Shown here one piece after another: positions 8,565 to 18,202 of a DNA stretch of 64,000 nucleotides. Position numbers and translations under genes: made by a program. Location of the stretch: positions 1 to 64,000 of the forward strand of contig NZ_JADEXZ010000018.1 of the NCBI RefSeq assembly GCF_015206815.1. The letters run 5' to 3'. The stretch is from Fortiea sp. LEGE XX443. GTDB lineage: Bacteria > Cyanobacteriota > Cyanobacteriia > Cyanobacteriales > Nostocaceae. The notes beneath the pieces were generated by a model. That model was not told the DNA's origin and made no database searches. It saw nothing but the letters and a program-made list of their open reading frames with translations. Positions within the stretch are counted from its first letter, which is position 1. Each line of letters starts with the position of its first letter.

Positions 8565-10754
8565 ATGGAAAATGATGCGGCAACTCTCTACTGCCCAAAT
8601 GAACTTTGTCAGGCTGCCAACCCCCTGACTCACAAGTTTTGCCAACGATGTTCTACACCCTTGCCCAAACGATATCTCTGGGCTGTGGGTGATGTTCTAA
8701 ATGTGGGTAGTCCTGGAGAAATCTTAGCCGATCGCTATTTAGTCATCAATGAATCTGTGGTTTTAGATACTAAGCCTGGATTACTCCCTCAAGGATTAGA
8801 AGCAGAAAATTTACAAACCATTAGAGCTTATTTGAGATTAATTCCCTACAGCTTACATATACCGCAGGTATATGGGATGCTCTCTCTTCAGGACGGACTC
8901 TCTCGAAAAGAAATTCTACTTTTGGAAAAACCGCCGTTATTGGTAGAACCGACAACAGACACACAATTACGGCTGTGTCCCCAGTTAACTACTGCTTGGC
9001 GCACTGCTACATCTATGCGTCAACTGAATTGGCTGTGGCAGTTAGCTCATCTATGGCAACCTCTGGTGAGTGAAGGTGTTGCTTCTAGCTTAATTGACAG
9101 TCACTTATTAAGAGTAGAAGGTTCTTTAGTACGCTTATTGGAATTACGGTTTGACACCTCAACAGCGCCACAGCTATCGCATTTAGGAGATTTTTGGCAG
9201 CAGTTGTTGCCAGACACAAAACCAGTCATAGCGGAATTTGTTAACCAAGTTAGCAATTTTCTTATTCAGGGAGACATCAATTCACCTGAAGTACTAATTG
9301 CAGTCTTAGATCGCGGATTGGCAGAATTAGGAAAATTGCAATCTCCGACAATTAAAATTATCACGAAAACTGACACTGGCCCCAAACGGCAACGTAACGA
9401 AGATGCCTGTTACCCACCCAGCGGCACACTGTTGAGTAAACCACCCCAAGCAACAGCCTTGGCTATTGTTTGTGACGGAATTGGTGGACACGAAGGCGGT
9501 AATGTCGCGTCCAATTTAGCAATTGAAACAATTCAACAGCAAGTACAGCAACTTACCAAAGTTCCTTACGATCATCTAGAACCCTCGCTGCTACTGGCTG
9601 ATTTAGAGCAAGCTGCGGCAGTTGCCAATGATAAAATTAGCCAGCGCAATGACAACGAAAATCGTCAGGGCAGAAAGCGCATGGGTACAACCTTGGTGAT
9701 GGCATTGCCAGTAGCTCACGAAATTTATATTACTCATGTTGGTGATAGTCGTGCTTATTGGATTACACGAGATTCTTGCTACCAAGTCACCCTTGATGAT
9801 GATGTTGCTTCTAGGGAAGTCCGCCTGGGATATGCTATTTATCGTGAAGCTGTACAACAAAGTGGTTCAGGCTCCTTGGTTCAGGCATTAGGGATGAGTC
9901 CCAGTGCAGCGTTACATCCGACAGCACAGAGGTTTATTCTTGACGAAGATGCAGTGTTTCTGCTGACATCGGATGGCTTAAGTGACTTTGACCGTGTAGA
10001 AGAATATTGGGAAACAGAAATATTACCAATTTTGACAGAAGAAACAGACTTAGTAACAGTTGCTGACAAATTACTGGAAATTGCTAACACCAAAAATGGA
10101 CATGATAATGTGACGATCGCCTTAGTCCATTATCAAGTTAAATATGTTGAGCCAGAGCTAACTCTCAAAGCTACTATTGTTGAGCCTCCTACCATCACAT
10201 CTGCCAATATAGAGCCTAAACCTCTACAGCCTACCTTACTAGAAGACATTTCCGAGCAGAAAACTTTAATTCCTGAAGACAAGCCTGGTTTCTTTCGCAA
10301 ACTACCATTACACTTGATTGTTCCCATAATGATCATGATCGCCGCAGGTTGGTTGGGGCTTTTAGTGCGAGGATTCCTTTGGCAATCACAGCCAGTACCT
10401 ACTTTTTCTTCTAGTCCGTCTACCACTATCAAGCCTGCAACTAACCAGCGATCGCTGGCTAACCTCGCTCCTGGTTGGGTAATTACTAACAGCCAAGAAA
10501 TTACCTTAGGTAATCAGAAGTTACCACCAGGCAGTTTTTTGCAAGTGGTTGAGCCAGAGCCTAGCACTACACCAAATTCTCAGGAATCTTTAGTAGATTT
10601 GCGGCTTTGCTCCCCAGAAAACAGCCCACCTGACCAAACCGAGAAAATAATTCGTCGAGTAAAATTAGCTCAACTCCAACGCCCAGACATCGCTGTATTA
10701 CAATCGAACGAAACCAGCAGCTGTGAAGCTTTATCACCACAGCCAGATAGTTAA
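8565..10754 (+). CDS. Zinc-ribbon PP2C-family protein serine/threonine phosphatase with membrane anchor
   Basis: The 729-residue protein starts with a zinc ribbon (Cys10, Cys15, Cys26, Cys29). A region of unknown fold follows (about 45-255), then a PP2C/PPM phosphatase domain (about 262-520). All signature motifs are visible: RNEDA, the metal-binding VCDGIGGHEGG, THVGDSRAYW, LLTSDGLSDF and GHDNVTIAL. One transmembrane helix near residues 583-608 (LIVPIMIMIAAGWLGLLV) leads to a roughly 120-residue outer or lumenal tail. It should dephosphorylate Ser/Thr in a Mn2+/Mg2+-dependent way. It is followed closely by a CHAT-FHA protein whose FHA domain binds phosphothreonine, so the two probably act in one signalling route. 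Confidence 0.9.
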   Translation: MENDAATLYCPNELCQAANPLTHKFCQRCSTPLPKRYLWAVGDVLNVGSPGEILADRYLVINESVVLDTKPGLLPQGLEAENLQTIRAYLRLIPYSLHIPQVYGMLSLQDGLSRKEILLLEKPPLLVEPTTDTQLRLCPQLTTAWRTATSMRQLNWLWQLAHLWQPLVSEGVASSLIDSHLLRVEGSLVRLLELRFDTSTAPQLSHLGDFWQQLLPDTKPVIAEFVNQVSNFLIQGDINSPEVLIAVLDRGLAELGKLQSPTIKIITKTDTGPKRQRNEDACYPPSGTLLSKPPQATALAIVCDGIGGHEGGNVASNLAIETIQQQVQQLTKVPYDHLEPSLLLADLEQAAAVANDKISQRNDNENRQGRKRMGTTLVMALPVAHEIYITHVGDSRAYWITRDSCYQVTLDDDVASREVRLGYAIYREAVQQSGSGSLVQALGMSPSAALHPTAQRFILDEDAVFLLTSDGLSDFDRVEEYWETEILPILTEETDLVTVADKLLEIANTKNGHDNVTIALVHYQVKYVEPELTLKATIVEPPTITSANIEPKPLQPTLLEDISEQKTLIPEDKPGFFRKLPLHLIVPIMIMIAAGWLGLLVRGFLWQSQPVPTFSSSPSTTIKPATNQRSLANLAPGWVITNSQEITLGNQKLPPGSFLQVVEPEPSTTPNSQESLVDLRLCSPENSPPDQTEKIIRRVKLAQLQRPDIAVLQSNETSSCEALSPQPDS

Positions 10755-10792
10755 ACTCCCGCGTCTGCCCAAAGTCCAGGAGAATAATATCA

Positions 10793-10933
10793 GTGAAAAT
10801 AAGACCAATACTCGATAAACTTGTAGAAGCCTGGAATAATACATCTAATAACCAGATTAAAAACTCACAGGGTAAGAGTTTTCCGCGAGGAAAATTGTTA
10901 TCGCAAGTTGTTGGTTTCTACCTTTTAGTTTAA
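10793..10933 (+). CDS. 46-residue ORF between phosphatase and CHAT-FHA genes
   Basis: This short ORF starts with GTG at 10793, preceded by a clean AGGAG (10778-10782) at 10-nt spacing. It ends with TAA at 10931-10933, only 7 bp before the CHAT gene ATG. The peptide begins VKIRPILDKLVEAWNN and ends QVVGFYLLV. It has no recognised domain. The good ribosome site and position make translation plausible, either as a real small protein or to couple translation of the next gene. Confidence 0.45.
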   Translation: MKIRPILDKLVEAWNNTSNNQIKNSQGKSFPRGKLLSQVVGFYLLV

Positions 10934-10940
10934 AGAACCC

Positions 10941-12521
10941 ATGCCATCCCTGAACTTGGCGATCGCCCGTCTCATCAACACTGGCACAGATAGCTTTGCC
11001 ATTTGGGTGGTCAAAGCTCCCTACCCTAGTGGCTATGTTCTGCGTGACTGTGTATGGCCTTCAGAACTCAATCAAGTTTGGCAAGAGTGGCAGCAAATGT
11101 TTGCTGGACACAGTGGTTTAAATATTACAGCCAACACAGCACCTCAATCAGCTAATCCTCTCTCGTTCAACTTGGGTTCGGCTGCATCTGGCCACATGCC
11201 TGGTTACGGCGGTCGTTTGATGCAGCACTTAGGAATTTATTTGTGGCGTTGGGTATTCGACGGGCCAATTCTCAGCAGTTTGGAACGCAGTTGTGGGATT
11301 GCTATGGGGCAGCATACACGTTTGCGCTTTCAATTAGAAATTCGTGACCCAGATTTAATCGCCCTACCTTGGGAAATTATGCAGCCTAAACCTGGCCAAT
11401 CAGCAATTTCTCTCTCTCAAGATTTGCTCTTTAGCCGCACTACAAGCGAGGTTGAACCCCTGCCTTATTTACGCACGGATCAGGCAATTAATATCTTATT
11501 AGTTTTAGGTCATGATGAAAACCTACAACTTGAACAAGAAGCAACAATCCTCCAACAAATCTTGGCGAATCACCCGCTCATAAATCGCAACTCTTCAGGA
11601 TTCGCGCCTTGTATGGTGAAAACTCTCATTCAACCAACACCACAGGAGTTGATTCAAGATTTAGAGACTAAAGCTTATAATGTGTTTTTTTACGCTGGTC
11701 ACGGATTGCCAGGCCCAGATGGAGGACTTTTATTTTTACGTCCAAATAAGACTCTCAACGGCATAGAATTGGCCCAAGCATTAACTCGGAGTGGATTAAA
11801 ATTGGCTGTTTTCAATGCTTGTTGGGGCGCACAACCAGCAGCAGTTAATCACCAAGCAATTCCAGCTAGTAGTTTAGCAGAAGTGTTAATTCGGCACGGT
11901 GTACCCGCAGTTTTGGCAATGCGAGATGTAATTGCTGACCATGAAAGTCACAGTTTTATTAAAGCCTTTGCTGAAGCTTTGCGATCGCGCAAGCCAATTG
12001 ATGAAGCTGTAGCAGAAGCTCGACAAGAAATGCTAACACTATATAAGTTTAACCAGCCCGCTTGGACTTTACCAGTTCTGTATTTGCATCCAGAGTTCAA
12101 TGGCGAACTCGTGAAAAGCATTGATGAGGGGGGAATTACAGAGTTACCGGATACTTCAGTTATCAATATCAATATTGTTACTTCTAAGGCTTGTTTGCGA
12201 TCGCTCTCTCCAGAAGGTAGAACTTGGTTTTTACGAACAGGTGTAACTCGCATTGGACGCACCCAAGATAATGATATCGTGATTCCTGAACCATCGGTTT
12301 CTAAACGTCATGCCGAAATTTTATGCCGAAATACTTTCGCTGGCACAACTCCAGTCAGAACTTATTACTTACAAGATTTCTCAACTTACGGCACAACTTG
12401 GTGTTTAAGTTCTAATGGTTGGCAACAAATCCTTCGAGAGGAAGTACCTTTACAATCAGGAATGAAGTTAAAGTTTGGGAATTCGCGTAGTGAAATTTGG
12501 GAGTTTATTATCGAAAATTAA
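10941..12521 (+). CDS. CHAT-domain protease-like protein with C-terminal FHA domain
   Basis: The 526-residue protein has a caspase-like CHAT domain (about 185-390) with the catalytic His254 in FFYAGHGLPG and Cys294 in VFNACWGAQ. A forkhead-associated domain follows (about 428-522) with the phosphothreonine-binding signature RIGR (437-440), Ser453-x2-Arg456-His457 and STYGT. CHAT proteins are peptidases of the caspase/separase clan, many used in signalling or cell-death and defence responses. Here the FHA domain should direct it to a phosphorylated partner. The gene lies in a presumed operon with the PP2C phosphatase upstream and an unknown protein downstream. No kinase is encoded alongside. 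Confidence 0.88.
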   Translation: MPSLNLAIARLINTGTDSFAIWVVKAPYPSGYVLRDCVWPSELNQVWQEWQQMFAGHSGLNITANTAPQSANPLSFNLGSAASGHMPGYGGRLMQHLGIYLWRWVFDGPILSSLERSCGIAMGQHTRLRFQLEIRDPDLIALPWEIMQPKPGQSAISLSQDLLFSRTTSEVEPLPYLRTDQAINILLVLGHDENLQLEQEATILQQILANHPLINRNSSGFAPCMVKTLIQPTPQELIQDLETKAYNVFFYAGHGLPGPDGGLLFLRPNKTLNGIELAQALTRSGLKLAVFNACWGAQPAAVNHQAIPASSLAEVLIRHGVPAVLAMRDVIADHESHSFIKAFAEALRSRKPIDEAVAEARQEMLTLYKFNQPAWTLPVLYLHPEFNGELVKSIDEGGITELPDTSVININIVTSKACLRSLSPEGRTWFLRTGVTRIGRTQDNDIVIPEPSVSKRHAEILCRNTFAGTTPVRTYYLQDFSTYGTTWCLSSNGWQQILREEVPLQSGMKLKFGNSRSEIWEFIIEN

Positions 12522-12675
12522 GGACTATCTCAGGATAAAGAATGAAATTTTATGCTGGATACTTCATACTTTCTTGTTTCTCAACTTTAAATAAAATCAA
12601 TTTAATTTTTGCGGAAACTCTAATTTACAACTTGTATCAGTCAGTACTGCTAAATAATTCATCAGGAGTCGAAAA

Positions 12676-13323
12676 ATGATTAAAAAAATCAACAATTCTC
12701 ATAATGTTCCATCCTTGACAAATCAAGTGGAATTAGAGCTACTAGAAGTACTCCTGCAACCTGAAGATAGTGCTTATCCTTGGAATCCTGCTGATGATCA
12801 AGCAGAAGCATATTTTGATGAATTAGAACAGCAGTTTGTGAAGCAGGATTTATTGGAGGATGAACTACATATCAGAGCGCAGTCTTTTTACGAAAAACTA
12901 GACACTCTATGGTCTGAGGTTGCCAGTTGTTCAGACTACAAATGTAATACAAGAGTGGGAATTTTCGAGAGTCTTTGTGAAACTTTACATAACACTTTTG
13001 CTGTTGGAGTACCTACAGGCTGGCTCAATGCGATCGCCCAAAAAGCCACAGAAGTTGTGGCAGCGCAGCAATCAATAGGCGAACAACTGGTAGAGTGTGT
13101 TCAAACCGTATTACCTACTTGGGGTGCAGAGGATCTAGCAGTTTTTTCCCGTCCTTATGTTTATACTATGCGTAGCAGCGAACCGCAAAACCTCACATCT
13201 ATCATCAAAAAAATTGAGAACCGAGATTGGACAACTTTATCAGAAATCGAGCAAGCAAAGGTGAGTGTAGCGATCGCCTATTATGCTCTCAGACAGCTAG
13301 ACAAATTGGAAACTGAAGCTTAA
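12676..13323 (+). CDS. Uncharacterised 215-residue protein of the PP2C/CHAT operon
   Basis: I do not recognise a domain. The protein is acidic, helical and probably cytosolic (no signal peptide or membrane helix), with stretches such as VELELLEVLLQPEDSAYPW and WLNAIAQKATEVVAAQQSI. A good Shine-Dalgarno CAGGAG lies just upstream of the ATG. It is 154 bp after the CHAT-FHA gene on the same strand, so it is probably the third or fourth member of that operon and might be its substrate, adaptor or regulator. That role is a guess from position only. Confidence 0.7.
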   Translation: MIKKINNSHNVPSLTNQVELELLEVLLQPEDSAYPWNPADDQAEAYFDELEQQFVKQDLLEDELHIRAQSFYEKLDTLWSEVASCSDYKCNTRVGIFESLCETLHNTFAVGVPTGWLNAIAQKATEVVAAQQSIGEQLVECVQTVLPTWGAEDLAVFSRPYVYTMRSSEPQNLTSIIKKIENRDWTTLSEIEQAKVSVAIAYYALRQLDKLETEA

Positions 13324-13537
13324 GTTCTGGGCTGAAATTAATTCTTCGTGGCAATTGATTGTTTTATATGTGCTATTTGTATTGCTAATCCCAAAATTTC
13401 CAACTATCTTTCTTTAGGTAGAAAAAAACTAAAGATGATCTCACATTAAGCTAATTCTTCAACGAGTGCTATCTATCTTCAGATAGAAAAAACCGTTGAG
13501 TTCACAAAGCCGGAAAAAACTACGCCTTGTAAGTAGA

Positions 13538-15499
13538 TTAACTTATTTTATGCTTGCCATTGAGAGTTGCTTGTTTGAGCAAAGTATTTTGAGGTAAATC
13601 ACCAGTCCATAGCCATTCATTCGTCTCTGTTGGGGTTTGGACACGCAACAACTGCGATCGCAGTTGTTCTCCTTCTAAAACTTCTTTTTCTAATAAAGCT
13701 TCTGCTGTCTCAATCAACAACTGCCGATTTTGTTCCAAAATTGTTAGGGCGATATGGTGTGCGCCATCGACAATTTCTTTCACTTCTTTGTCAATTTCCT
13801 CAGCAAGTCTGGGACTTACTGCCCGTCGCGGATTAGTTAAACTGTCGAGAAACTGTTGTTGAATCTTCTCAAAGGCGATCGGCCCGAGTTCACGACTCAT
13901 GCCATAAAGAGTGACAAATCGCTCTGCTAAGTCGGTGGCTTTTTGGATATCATCACTAGCACCAGTAGATGATCTGCCAAAAATTAATTCTTCTGCGGCG
14001 CGTCCACCCAATAGTGTGACAATTCTGCCGCGAATTTCATCTTCTGTCATCAAAAAACGGTCTTCTTCTGGTAGTTGCAAGGTGTAGCCCAAAGAACCCA
14101 CGCCACGAGGTACGACAGAAATTTTTTCTACTGTACCAGCACCAGGCATTAAAGCACCAATCAGTGCGTGACCAACTTCATGATAAGCAACTGTCTTTTT
14201 CTCAGTTTCGTTGAGAATGCGTGACTTTTTCTCTAATCCTGTTAACACTCGTTCGATCGCTTCATTAAAGTTAGCCATTGTCACGGCATCATTATTATTA
14301 CGGGCTGCTAATAGTGCTGCTTCATTCACCAAGTTAGCTAAATCTGCCCCAGCAAAACCTGGAGTCCGGGCTGCCAACTTTGACCAATCCACATCAGCTG
14401 CTAGTTTCACATCTTTAGAATGGATTTTGAGAATTGCTTCTCGACCAATTTTATCTGGGCGATCTACCATAATTTGACGATCAAAACGACCGGGACGACG
14501 TAAAGCCGAGTCCAGAACTTCCGGGCGGTTGGTCGCCGCGAGGAGAATTACCCCGGTGTTGGCATCAAAACCATCCATTTCTGATAGTAGTTGGTTGAGT
14601 GTTTGTTCCCGCTCATCATTGCCGCCGAGAAGAGGACTACCACTAGCGCGTGATTTGCCTAAAGCATCTAACTCATCAATAAACACAATACAAGGTGCTT
14701 GCTTCTTGGCCTGCTCAAATAAATCCCGTACCCTGGCTGCACCAATGCCAACAAATAGTTCAATAAATTCCGAACCAGAAATACTGAAAAAAGGTACACT
14801 AGCTTCGCCAGCGATCGCTTTTGCGAGCAATGTCTTGCCTGTTCCTGGCGGCCCCACCAGCAAAACACCTTTAGGAATTTTTGCACCTAAGCGAGTATAC
14901 TTGCTGGCATTTTTGAGAAAATCTACAATCTCTTGAAGTTCTGCTTTGGCTTCATCTACACCAGCCACATCGTCAAATTTTACGCCTGTAGTTCCTTGAG
15001 AATAAATCCGCGCATTACTCTTACCAACAGTTAAAGCGGCGGGGCCACCAATTTGACTGCGACTCAACAACAAGCCCCAAATAGCAAAGAAAATCACTGG
15101 TGGTAAAATCCAACTAAATAAGGTAGAAATCCAACCTGTGCCACTGGGTGGTGCGGCTGCAAACTCAACTTGATGTTTTCGCAGAATTTTTGGTAATTCT
15201 AAATCCATTGGCACAGGTAGGGTAACAAAGACTTGATTGGGTTGAGTGTCTGGTTGTAATGTAGTTGTTTCTGGTTTAAGTTCATATTCAATGCGCTCAG
15301 AACTGATGACGGCACGAGAAACCTTACCCGCTTCTACCTGAGCTACAAAGTCACTGTAGGGTACTCTGGGATAGCGAGGTTCACTAAAGAAAATCAAATT
15401 TAAACAGACAATTAATGCTAACCAGAGCAGTAAACCCCCACCAAATTGTCTGGGTTCAGGTGATTCAACGTTGCGTTCGCCATCAGTTTTCACTGGCAT
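13538..15499 (-). CDS. ftsH: ATP-dependent zinc metalloprotease FtsH
   Basis: The 653-residue membrane AAA+ protease has two N-terminal transmembrane segments (about 22-37 and 128-146) flanking an extracytoplasmic domain. The AAA+ module has Walker A GPPGTGKT (216-223), Walker [11 protein letters not shown] (271-280) and SRH arginines in [12 protein letters not shown]. The peptidase domain carries the zinc motif HEVGH (440-444; Val replaces the more usual Ile). It degrades damaged thylakoid and plasma-membrane proteins such as D1, or regulators. Cyanobacteria carry four FtsH paralogues; I cannot say which this is. It follows the hydrolase gene by 25 bp on the same strand. Confidence 0.95.
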   Translation of the reverse strand: MPVKTDGERNVESPEPRQFGGGLLLWLALIVCLNLIFFSEPRYPRVPYSDFVAQVEAGKVSRAVISSERIEYELKPETTTLQPDTQPNQVFVTLPVPMDLELPKILRKHQVEFAAAPPSGTGWISTLFSWILPPVIFFAIWGLLLSRSQIGGPAALTVGKSNARIYSQGTTGVKFDDVAGVDEAKAELQEIVDFLKNASKYTRLGAKIPKGVLLVGPPGTGKTLLAKAIAGEASVPFFSISGSEFIELFVGIGAARVRDLFEQAKKQAPCIVFIDELDALGKSRASGSPLLGGNDEREQTLNQLLSEMDGFDANTGVILLAATNRPEVLDSALRRPGRFDRQIMVDRPDKIGREAILKIHSKDVKLAADVDWSKLAARTPGFAGADLANLVNEAALLAARNNNDAVTMANFNEAIERVLTGLEKKSRILNETEKKTVAYHEVGHALIGALMPGAGTVEKISVVPRGVGSLGYTLQLPEEDRFLMTEDEIRGRIVTLLGGRAAEELIFGRSSTGASDDIQKATDLAERFVTLYGMSRELGPIAFEKIQQQFLDSLTNPRRAVSPRLAEEIDKEVKEIVDGAHHIALTILEQNRQLLIETAEALLEKEVLEGEQLRSQLLRVQTPTETNEWLWTGDLPQNTLLKQATLNGKHKIS

Positions 15500-15524
15500 G
15501 GTGAATTACTCCTTGATGAAAAAG

Positions 15525-16244
15525 TTAATTCAGCGACATATTATCTAAGTCTCTTTCTCCTGGCTGAGATGATTGGAGGTAGTGTTTAAACCATTGACTT
15601 GCCAATCGTGCTACTTCTTCTAAAGCTCCGGGTTCTCCAAACTGATGAGTTGCTCCTGAAATAATCTCTAGTTGTTTGTTGAGTACGGGAATATTTGCTA
15701 GTGCATCCTCATTCATCGCGATGATGGGCAAGTCGTTACCACCGACAATTAACAAAGTCGGAGCTTGCACACAAGCTATAGCTTCACTGACTAAATCAGT
15801 TTGTCCGCTACGGGAAACAATTGCCTTCACAACCATCGGACGTGTTGCAGCTGCTAGTAATGCTGCACCAGCACCCGTGTCTGCACCAAAATAGCCGAGT
15901 TTGAGATGGCGAGTGTAGGGATTTTCTGACAACCAGTCTGTGACAGCAACTAAGCGGTTGCTAAGGAAGCTGATGTCGCTGCGAAAATGTTTGGTACGCT
16001 GGTCTATTGCTTCTTCTTCTTTGGTGAGTAAGTCTATTAATAGAGTTGCTAGTTTAGCTTCCTGACGCAATACATGGGCAAGATAGTGATTGCGAGTACT
16101 GTAGCTACTACTTGCACTGCCATGTGCAAACAATACAATGCCTTCAGCACCAGCTGGCACAACTAATTCGCCTTTGAGCTTGATGTTTCCCAGTTCGATA
16201 ATGACTATTTGCTCTTCAACGTTCAATAATAATGTTGTATTCAT
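15525..16244 (-). CDS. Alpha/beta-hydrolase (dienelactone hydrolase-like) with Asp in the nucleophile position
   Basis: The 239-residue alpha/beta-hydrolase has an oxyanion strand (IVLFAHGSASS) and a nucleophile elbow GYFGADTGAGAALLAA. The triad Asp171 is in IVGGND and His200 in SGATHQFG. Family members next to phosphoribosyltransferases normally show GASTG; here Ser is replaced by Asp122 (codon GAC). An Asp nucleophile occurs in haloalkane dehalogenases and epoxide hydrolases, so the change could alter chemistry or abolish esterase activity. It lies between a phosphoribosyltransferase and ftsH, all on one strand; PRTase/hydrolase fusions and pairs are a known arrangement. Confidence 0.85.
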   Translation of the reverse strand: MNTTLLLNVEEQIVIIELGNIKLKGELVVPAGAEGIVLFAHGSASSSYSTRNHYLAHVLRQEAKLATLLIDLLTKEEEAIDQRTKHFRSDISFLSNRLVAVTDWLSENPYTRHLKLGYFGADTGAGAALLAAATRPMVVKAIVSRSGQTDLVSEAIACVQAPTLLIVGGNDLPIIAMNEDALANIPVLNKQLEIISGATHQFGEPGALEEVARLASQWFKHYLQSSQPGERDLDNMSLN

Positions 16245-16301
16245 GGCTTTACCTTCTAATTAATTTAGATCAGGACTTACGCAACAGGATTTTTATGGAG
16301 G

Positions 16302-16406
16302 TATAGCAGTAGCCAAGACAGTTAGGACATCGGCCAATGATAAAACTCATGCACTAAAAGACTTTTCACCCTGTCACCTGTCACCTGTTCCCTGTCACCT
16401 GCTATA
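16302..16406. repeat. MITE family A, copy A1
   Basis: The 105-bp element has perfect 8-bp terminal inverted repeats TATAGCAG/CTGCTATA and internal CCCTGTCACCTGTCACCTG-like repeats. It is almost identical in length and sequence to copy A2 (40081-40185). It lies between the phosphoribosyltransferase and hydrolase genes and may affect their co-transcription. Confidence 0.85.
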
Positions 16407-16427
16407 TGGTATGAGCAGTTTGATCGC

Positions 16428-17099
16428 TTATACTCCCATCCCTGCATTAGTGTTCATAACTGACTGTCTTGCCAATAAGTTGCGTACTTCTGTGTCGGTT
16501 GTTTGGGAAAAGTCTTCGTACCAAAGACCGATCGCATAGAATGGCTCTGGCGTGACTAAACAAACTACTTCGTCTACTTCGGCTTGCAACTGTTCACAAG
16601 TTATAGGTGGCGCGACAGGAACAGCCACGATCAGGTACTGGGGTTGCTGTTGTTGAACTATGGCAATAGCAGCACTTATAGTTGAACCTGTGGCGATGCC
16701 ATCATCTACTAAAATTACAGTCCGATTTTTGATTTTTGGTGGGAGTTTATCACCTCGATAAGCGCGATCGCGTCGCTGTAATTCCTGCAATTCTTTGGCT
16801 GCAACTTCGTCAATTGTCTGGCGATCGATACCCAAACTATTGACAACATCGTAATTTAACACTCGCACTCCACCCGAAGCGATTGCACCCATCGCCAGTT
16901 CTTCATGATCAGGTACGCCAAGTTTTCTGACTAAACATATATCTAGTGGTGCATTTAGGCTTTTCGCGATTTCAAATGCTACTGGAACACCGCCACGAGG
17001 TAACCCTAACACTAACAAGTCTTGACGGTTAGCATAGGCTGTTAGTCGTTTTGCTAACATTTTGCCAGCTGCTTGGCGATCGCGGAATTTATTCGTCAT
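16428..17099 (-). CDS. Phosphoribosyltransferase-family protein
   Basis: The type I phosphoribosyltransferase fold is shown by LGLPRGGVPVAFEIA near the N terminus. The PRPP-binding loop is VILVDDGIATGST. An ORF is open to 17189, but the ATG at 17099 fits the family start (MTNKFRDRQAAG) and has GGGAG just upstream, so I use it (224 residues). Paired with alpha/beta-hydrolases these proteins form a widespread but poorly understood module. The base or nucleoside substrate is unknown. The order PRTase, hydrolase, ftsH on one strand suggests an operon, now split by MITE A1. Confidence 0.88.
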   Translation of the reverse strand: MTNKFRDRQAAGKMLAKRLTAYANRQDLLVLGLPRGGVPVAFEIAKSLNAPLDICLVRKLGVPDHEELAMGAIASGGVRVLNYDVVNSLGIDRQTIDEVAAKELQELQRRDRAYRGDKLPPKIKNRTVILVDDGIATGSTISAAIAIVQQQQPQYLIVAVPVAPPITCEQLQAEVDEVVCLVTPEPFYAIGLWYEDFSQTTDTEVRNLLARQSVMNTNAGMGV

Positions 17100-17189
17100 A
17101 ATTTTAAGCTCCCGTGGAGAGGGACGCATGGCTGACATTGGCAATGAAAACTTGTCATTGGGTTCACCCTTGTTTGCTGATTCGATCAA

Positions 17190-18202
17190 GGGTGTAAATT
17201 ACTAGTTCAGCTAAAAATTTATCCAATACGGTTTGGTGGTTGATTAGACTTCTATTTTTGGCGAGATATCTTGAAATTAATACTCATCACATAGGCTAAA
17301 AATATCTCTTTCCTTCTCCCCACACTCTTATCCGAACTAGCTCTCCTGCTTTTGGATTTAGAAACTAATTTTGAGGTACTTGTGAATTTTGAAGATTAAC
17401 CCTTGAACATTGAAATAAAACTTAATGTCATTGGTTAACATTTTTACCTTGCGTTCATATTTTTCTTCTACTTTAATATTAGCTCCATATCACATTAATT
17501 GTTTCCAGTCGATAAAAATCCCAAAAAAATTACATGCTTAAATAACGTGAGTTCGACGGAGATCAAAAACCCCTCTCCAAACCTCTCCTCTGCAAGGAGG
17601 AGCCACTGCGTTGGGCGGCTTTGCCGACTCCCTCAGTGGCGTTAGAGGCTTTAAAACTCTGATTTTTCCGTTGGAAACTAGTAATATTTCTGCCCCTCTC
17701 CGCGTCGGAGAGGGGTTGGGGAGAGGTTCATCGAATTCACGCTTAAATAATATTTACTGAATGTATTGATGCAACACTTAGAAAAAACTGACTTCTGCTT
17801 TTTGGCTTATTTTCCGACTATTCCATTGAGCATATTTAAGGACAGCCGTACATTTCATTCTTATTCAGACTCATCAATATTTAGATGCGATCGCCTTGGA
17901 GGATCTGAGTCTCTAAAGTTTTACAAACAAATTAGATATGATTGCCATATGACCCATCATTACACAGCCATTTACCGATGGGTACAGCTTTCCCAAAAGC
18001 TTTTTAATGAATAAAATGCGGCAGGCAAATTTTTCAGTTTGTCGAAACCCTAAAATATTTTGCAAAATCTGATAAACTGTTCTTTTACTATTTGCTTGGA
18101 ATTCCGGAAACAAAATTCCAACCTTTTCTAAAAAAATCAGATATTGTGAATAATCAACAAATAAAGACTCTCTAGCAAGGTCAAACTCTTACACTGCCAC
18201 AT
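17190..18202. other. Intergenic kilobase with one MITE and possible transposase scraps
   Basis: Outside the inverted-repeat element at 17536-17750, I see no credible gene. A plus-strand ORF at 17766-18014 contains HHYTAIYRWVQ, faintly like the HTTIYRWV motif of IS6-family transposases, but nothing around it supports this. The rest is AT-rich. Confidence 0.35.
17536..17750. mobile_element. Inverted-repeat element with 10-bp target duplication (family C)
   Basis: A perfect 10-bp direct repeat GCTTAAATAA (17536-17545 and 17741-17750) flanks a 195-bp element. Its ends are imperfect inverted repeats: GTGAGTTCGACG on the left, and GTGAATTCGATG as the reverse complement of the right end. The interior contains the long complementary arms CCCCTCTCC and GGAGAGGGG. 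No ORF is inside, so it is a non-autonomous element. Confidence 0.75.

Noticed and set aside
14211-14936. Plus-strand ORFs of 88 and 135 codons within ftsH
   Set aside because: Shadow frames of the well-supported FtsH coding sequence.
16300-16430. CRISPR-like array from ACCTGTCACCTG repeats
   Set aside because: Repeats are 7-12 bp, directly abutting and lack spacers; they are internal to MITE family A.
17766-18014. 82-codon plus-strand ORF with an HHYTAIYRWVQ stretch resembling IS6 transposase
   Set aside because: Only about ten residues resemble the IS6 motif and the flanks do not, so the similarity may be chance.
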